Position numbers and translations under genes: made by a program. A stretch of 16,439 nucleotides of DNA. It comes from Clostridia bacterium (lineage in GTDB: Bacteria; Bacillota; Sulfobacillia; SLMV01). Location of the stretch: NCBI GenBank assembly GCA_003554565.1, contig PWGR01000018.1, positions 1 to 16,439 on the forward strand, read 5' to 3'. Within the stretch, counting starts at the first letter, position 1; every line of letters starts with the position of its first letter. Below, in pieces: positions 13,774 through 16,439 of this stretch. A model generated the notes under the pieces. The model did not search any database. It saw nothing but the letters and a program-made list of their open reading frames with translations, and was not told where the DNA came from.

Positions 13774-14958
13774 ATGATTTTGCAAGTTCTGGTGCTGGGT
13801 GCGGGTATGATGGGCTCAGTTATCGCCTTCGACCTGGCGGAAAGCGATGAGGTTTCCTCGGTGCTAATGTTTGACATTGACCGGGACAGGCTCGATGCCT
13901 GTGCAAACGAGGATGAAACCGGCAAGCTGGAGGTGATGGTTCACGACATGCGGGATGAGGAACTGCTCGTGACCCGCATGCGTGAGGCAAATATCGATGT
14001 GGCGGTGAGCGCTCTGGCGCATGAGTTCAGTCCGATAGCGCTGCGCGCCGGCATAGCAGCAGGAACCCATGTGGTGGATCTGGTCGGGTCAAAGCCAGAA
14101 GCGAAACTGGCCATGGATGCTGAGGCCACAGAAGCGGGCGCGGCCATAATTCCGGGGTTTGGTTTCGCTCCCGGCCTTACCAACGTCCTGGTAGGGGTCG
14201 GCTTTCAGCGTCTGGACCAGGTCCAAACGGCAGTGGCCAGGGTCGGGGGGCTGCCCCTGCATCCGGGTCCGCCGCTGGATTATGAAGTCGTCTACTCCAT
14301 GGAGAGCACTTTCAATCAGTACATACGCCCGGCTATCGTGGTGCGGGACGGAGAGAAAGTAAAAGTTGATGCACTCACCGATCACGAGATCCTGACCTTT
14401 GACGAGCCGGTGGGGGAGTGTGAGTGTTTTGTGACCGACGGGTTGGGCACCCTGCCTTTCACACTGGACTGCTCCGGTGTACAGTACATGGCCGAGAAGA
14501 CCGTGCGGTACCCGGGTCACGCCGCGAAGCTGGGGACGCTGATCGATTGCGGACTGTTCGAAACTGATCCCATACGGGTGGATGGTGTCGAGGTGGTGCC
14601 GCGCAGGGTGCTGGATGAAGTACTGCGGCCGAGGATTCAGTCCGATGACCCGCGGGATGTCTCAGTGCTGCGCGTGGAGGTTTCTGGCGTGCGGGATGGA
14701 GAGCCCATGACTTACTCGTTCGAACTGCTTGATGTGTACGATGAGAGGGCAGCGATGACCTCGATGGCGCGGACGACCGGTTTTCCCGTCACAGCCGCCG
14801 TGCGCATGCTTCTGCGGGGTGAAATCACAGAATGCGGCGTGCTCCCGCCGGAGATAGTGTTTGCGGATGAGCGATATGAAGTTCTGGTGAAGGAGCTGAA
14901 GCGACGCGACCTGACTATCGAGGAGACGGTATCTTCTGAGCCGTCGGCCTCCCGGTAA
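13774..14958 (+). CDS. Saccharopine-dehydrogenase-family oxidoreductase, L-lysine 6-dehydrogenase-like
   Basis: 394 aa. VLVLGAGMMGSVIAFDLA (5-22) is a Rossmann dinucleotide-binding loop (GxGxxG). IIPGFGFAPGLTNVLVGVG (125-143), RVGGLPLHPGPPLDYEVVYS (156-175), KTVRYPGHAAKLG (242-254) and TSMARTTGFPVTAAV (329-343) follow the order and spacing I recall for Geobacillus L-lysine 6-dehydrogenase. That enzyme oxidises the epsilon-amine of lysine to the semialdehyde with NAD. A different amino acid substrate, such as ornithine or another diamino acid, is possible. ATG 13774 has AAGGGGG almost touching it, a short spacing; TTG 13780 is an alternative start. It lies 43 nt before the dehydratase-like gene. 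The semialdehyde product would be a natural AOR substrate. Confidence 0.85.
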   Translation: MILQVLVLGAGMMGSVIAFDLAESDEVSSVLMFDIDRDRLDACANEDETGKLEVMVHDMRDEELLVTRMREANIDVAVSALAHEFSPIALRAGIAAGTHVVDLVGSKPEAKLAMDAEATEAGAAIIPGFGFAPGLTNVLVGVGFQRLDQVQTAVARVGGLPLHPGPPLDYEVVYSMESTFNQYIRPAIVVRDGEKVKVDALTDHEILTFDEPVGECECFVTDGLGTLPFTLDCSGVQYMAEKTVRYPGHAAKLGTLIDCGLFETDPIRVDGVEVVPRRVLDEVLRPRIQSDDPRDVSVLRVEVSGVRDGEPMTYSFELLDVYDERAAMTSMARTTGFPVTAAVRMLLRGEITECGVLPPEIVFADERYEVLVKELKRRDLTIEETVSSEPSASR

Positions 14959-15001
14959 GCGAAACGAAAACAGACAGATATCTTGAGGGAGTGAAGCCAT
15001 T

Positions 15002-15979
15002 ATGAATTGTAAACGAGGGGAGATTGCGCCGCCCACCTTCCGGGATGTGCTATTGGCGAGGCGCCGCATAGCCCCCCACCTCAGCCGGACCCCGATCTTC
15101 CGATCCCCCCTGCTGGATCAGATGATGGGCTTCTCCATGCATCTCAAGTGCGAGAACCTTCAGCCCACCGGGGCATTCAAGGTCCGGGGAGGGATCAATC
15201 TCATGTCAGTTGTCCGCGACCAGATTCATGAGGAGGGCGTGATCACCGCCTCCAGCGGCAACCACGGGCAGTCCATCGCCTATGCTGGCCGAACGTTTGG
15301 CGTACGGGTGGTGGTGCATGTGCCGGAAAATACCGACCCCATCAAAATCAAGGCGATCGAGGGTCTCAGTGCCGAGGTGGAGGCGCGCGGCCGCGACTAC
15401 GACGAGGCGCGCGAGATGGCGGAAGACCGGGCCCAATCCGAGGGATTCTACTACGTTCACACCGGAAACGAGCCGCTGCTCATCGCCGGGGTGGGAACCC
15501 TGGGACTGGAGATCATGGAGGACGTTCCTGATCTGGATGTGCTTATCACACCCATAGGCAGCGGCACCTGTGCCACCGGGGCCGGGCTGGTGGCCAAGAC
15601 CATAAACCCCGATCTGCGGCTTGTTGGCGTGCAGGCCGAGGGCGCTGACGCCGTGTATCGTTCCTGGCGGGATGGCCAACTGCACCAGCTGTCCGCAATT
15701 GACACGGCGGCGGAGGGCCTGGCGACGCGCGTCGCCTTCCAGCTTCCAGTAAAGATGCTGCGCGAGCTCCTGGACGACTTCGTTCTGGTGTCCGATGATC
15801 AGATGCACTGCGCCATGGGCACGTTGATGGAGATGGCTCACGTGGTGACAGAGGAGGCCGGAGCTGCGGCCTTTGCGGCGACAGAGGAGCTGTCGGATGA
15901 GCTGCAGGGCAAGCGGGTGGCGGCCGTTTTGAGCGGCGGGAATATCAATCTGGACAAGTTAAGGTCAGCGATTCTGTAA
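15002..15979 (+). CDS. PLP fold-type II lyase, threonine dehydratase-like
   Basis: 325 aa, the length of single-domain catabolic threonine/serine ammonia-lyases, with no ACT regulatory domain. Lys60 in ENLQPTGAFKVRGG (51-64) is the PLP lysine; SSGNHGQSIAYAG (84-96) is the substrate-carboxylate loop; SGGNINLDKL (311-320) ends the fold. The phosphate-binding loop is PIGSGTCATGAG (184-195), where threonine dehydratases usually have a GGGGL-type loop, so substrate or subgroup may differ (serine, threonine, hydroxyaspartate or a diamino acid). GAGGGAG about 11 nt upstream supports ATG 15002. It shares a transcript with the lysine-6-dehydrogenase-like gene and ends before a strong terminator. The reaction releases ammonia and a 2-oxo acid that could feed the same fermentation. 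Confidence 0.9.
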   Translation: MNCKRGEIAPPTFRDVLLARRRIAPHLSRTPIFRSPLLDQMMGFSMHLKCENLQPTGAFKVRGGINLMSVVRDQIHEEGVITASSGNHGQSIAYAGRTFGVRVVVHVPENTDPIKIKAIEGLSAEVEARGRDYDEAREMAEDRAQSEGFYYVHTGNEPLLIAGVGTLGLEIMEDVPDLDVLITPIGSGTCATGAGLVAKTINPDLRLVGVQAEGADAVYRSWRDGQLHQLSAIDTAAEGLATRVAFQLPVKMLRELLDDFVLVSDDQMHCAMGTLMEMAHVVTEEAGAAAFAATEELSDELQGKRVAAVLSGGNINLDKLRSAIL

Positions 15980-15986
15980 GCGGTGC

Positions 15987-16010
15987 GGGGTGGGCCGTCC
16001 GGCCCTCCCC
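15987..16010 (+). terminator. Intrinsic terminator of the dehydrogenase-dehydratase operon
   Basis: GGGGTGGGCC (15987-15996) pairs with GGCCCTCCCC (16001-16010) with one T/T mismatch around the loop GTCC. It begins 7 nt after the dehydratase-like stop codon. A C/T-rich stretch and ATTTTCT (about 16021-16027) follow. The stem is strong, and the T-run is a little distant and short. Confidence 0.65.
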
Positions 16011-16310
16011 TCCCCTCCCCATTTTCTGTCAAGGGCCCGGATGATGATTGCTCGGGAGTTTCCGGTTGTGGTGGGAGTAGATGCAGTCGGTGATGATATG
16101 TATGTACAGGGGCGCGGGGAATACGCCAGCTGCGGGAAGGAGAGGTTGTTGTCAGTACGAGACGAGGCGTTGAGGGTTCACAGCGAGAATGTCGGTAAGA
16201 CTGAGCTGATCAGCAAGGTTTCGGCAATATGCGCGATGACATGTCGCCAGATTCTCCCGTTGCGGCAGAGCTGTGCAAGTAGATCCCGGGGATCCTGACA
16301 TGCATCCTCA

Positions 16311-16325
16311 ATGTTAACGTAACAT
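16311..16325. promoter_or_regulatory. Operator-like palindrome ATGTTA-ACG-TAACAT
   Basis: ATGTTA (16311-16316) and TAACAT (16320-16325) are perfect reverse complements around ACG. The A/T-rich site stands out in GC-rich surroundings. It resembles binding sites of dimeric regulators, but its odd-numbered centre does not match the catabolite-repression (cre) spacing. It lies 33 nt beyond the stop of the minus-strand gene at the right edge, so its target is unclear. Confidence 0.35.
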
Positions 16326-16357
16326 CGCGCGACCGTGATCCGCCCGGATGGCCCCCT

Positions 16358-16439
16358 TTATTCGGCCTCGTTCAGGGGGCACGTCTTCTGACACAGGTTG
16401 CACTCTACCTCCACAACCCCACCCCTCTGCTGGATGCGG
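16358..16439 (-). CDS. C-terminal end of a protein with a CxxCxxxCP motif (partial)
   Basis: On the minus strand a frame enters from the right edge and stops at TAA (16360-16358), giving 26 residues: RIQQRGGVVEVE, then CNLCQKTCPLNEAE. The motif CX2CX3CP at the very end resembles an iron-sulfur or zinc-binding site. Nearly all third codon positions are G or C, as in the other real genes here. The family is unknown because the body of the protein is outside the window. It runs opposite to the dehydratase operon. Confidence 0.5.
   Translation of the reverse strand, partial: RIQQRGGVVEVECNLCQKTCPLNEAE

Larger units (their letters stand above)
15980..16357. other. Intergenic region without a convincing gene
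   Basis: After the terminator there are about 340 bp with no gene I can support. A plus-strand frame from ATG 16041 to 16298 (about 85 aa) lacks a ribosome-binding site. Its codon use is mixed and its predicted protein matches no family I know, so it may be chance or a decayed gene. The minus strand shows no better frame. A 15-bp inverted repeat is listed separately. Confidence 0.4.

Noticed and set aside
16041..16298. Plus-strand frame of about 85 aa after the terminator
   Set aside because: No ribosome-binding site, mixed codon use and no known family, and its longer form begins inside the terminator hairpin. Treated as intergenic, possibly a gene remnant.

Overview
The window is 16.4 kb of GC-rich bacterial DNA (roughly 60% GC by eye) with strong Shine-Dalgarno sites, several TTG starts and stop/start overlaps of the ATGA type. 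A tungsten/molybdenum aldehyde:ferredoxin oxidoreductase (AOR), an iron-sulfur flavoprotein and many amino-acid-degrading enzymes point to a strict anaerobe that ferments or oxidises amino acids. A Clostridia-like Bacillota or a similar anaerobic lineage is my guess, but nothing here fixes the taxonomy. No rRNA, tRNA, CRISPR array or transposase was seen.

Left part (1-2526, plus strand): the tail of a PqqB-like metallo-beta-lactamase-fold protein is coupled by an ATGA overlap to an 82-aa membrane-anchored protein. A 484-aa lipoprotein with a possible GerMN-like segment and a beta-propeller follows, then a VOC-fold (methylmalonyl-CoA-epimerase-like) protein. Middle left (2527-5272): a DASS/SLC13-type carboxylate transporter and an iron-sulfur flavoprotein lie on the minus strand. 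Between them, on the plus strand, is a 34-aa single-span membrane protein that was too short for ordinary ORF calling. It has an excellent ribosome-binding site and is preceded by a second Shine-Dalgarno site with an ATG-TGA start-stop.

Centre (5273-10142, plus strand): a compact four-gene unit encodes AOR, a class III (AGXT2-like) aminotransferase, a MoaD/ThiS-like sulfur carrier, and a cytoplasmic serine hydrolase of the beta-lactamase/D-aminopeptidase superfamily. AOR and aminotransferase overlap by 4 nt, and the other gaps are 2 and 42 nt. Right part: two tandem minus-strand N-acyl-D-amino-acid deacylase paralogues (10339-13560) lie tail-to-tail with the serine hydrolase. They are divergent from a lysine-6-dehydrogenase-like gene and a threonine-dehydratase-like gene (13774-15979), which end at a good intrinsic terminator. 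The last 378 bp hold no convincing gene until the C-terminal end of a minus-strand protein with a CxxCxxxCP motif at the window edge.

Inferred working model: the deacylases and the serine hydrolase free (D-)amino acids from N-acyl or peptide forms. The aminotransferase and the lysine-6-dehydrogenase-like enzyme turn terminal amines into semialdehydes, and the dehydratase-like enzyme deaminates hydroxy-amino acids. AOR, with its W/Mo-pterin possibly supplied via the MoaD protein, oxidises the aldehydes and reduces ferredoxin, and the DASS carrier moves the resulting carboxylates. The enzyme families are recognised from sequence, but the pathway and substrates are inference.
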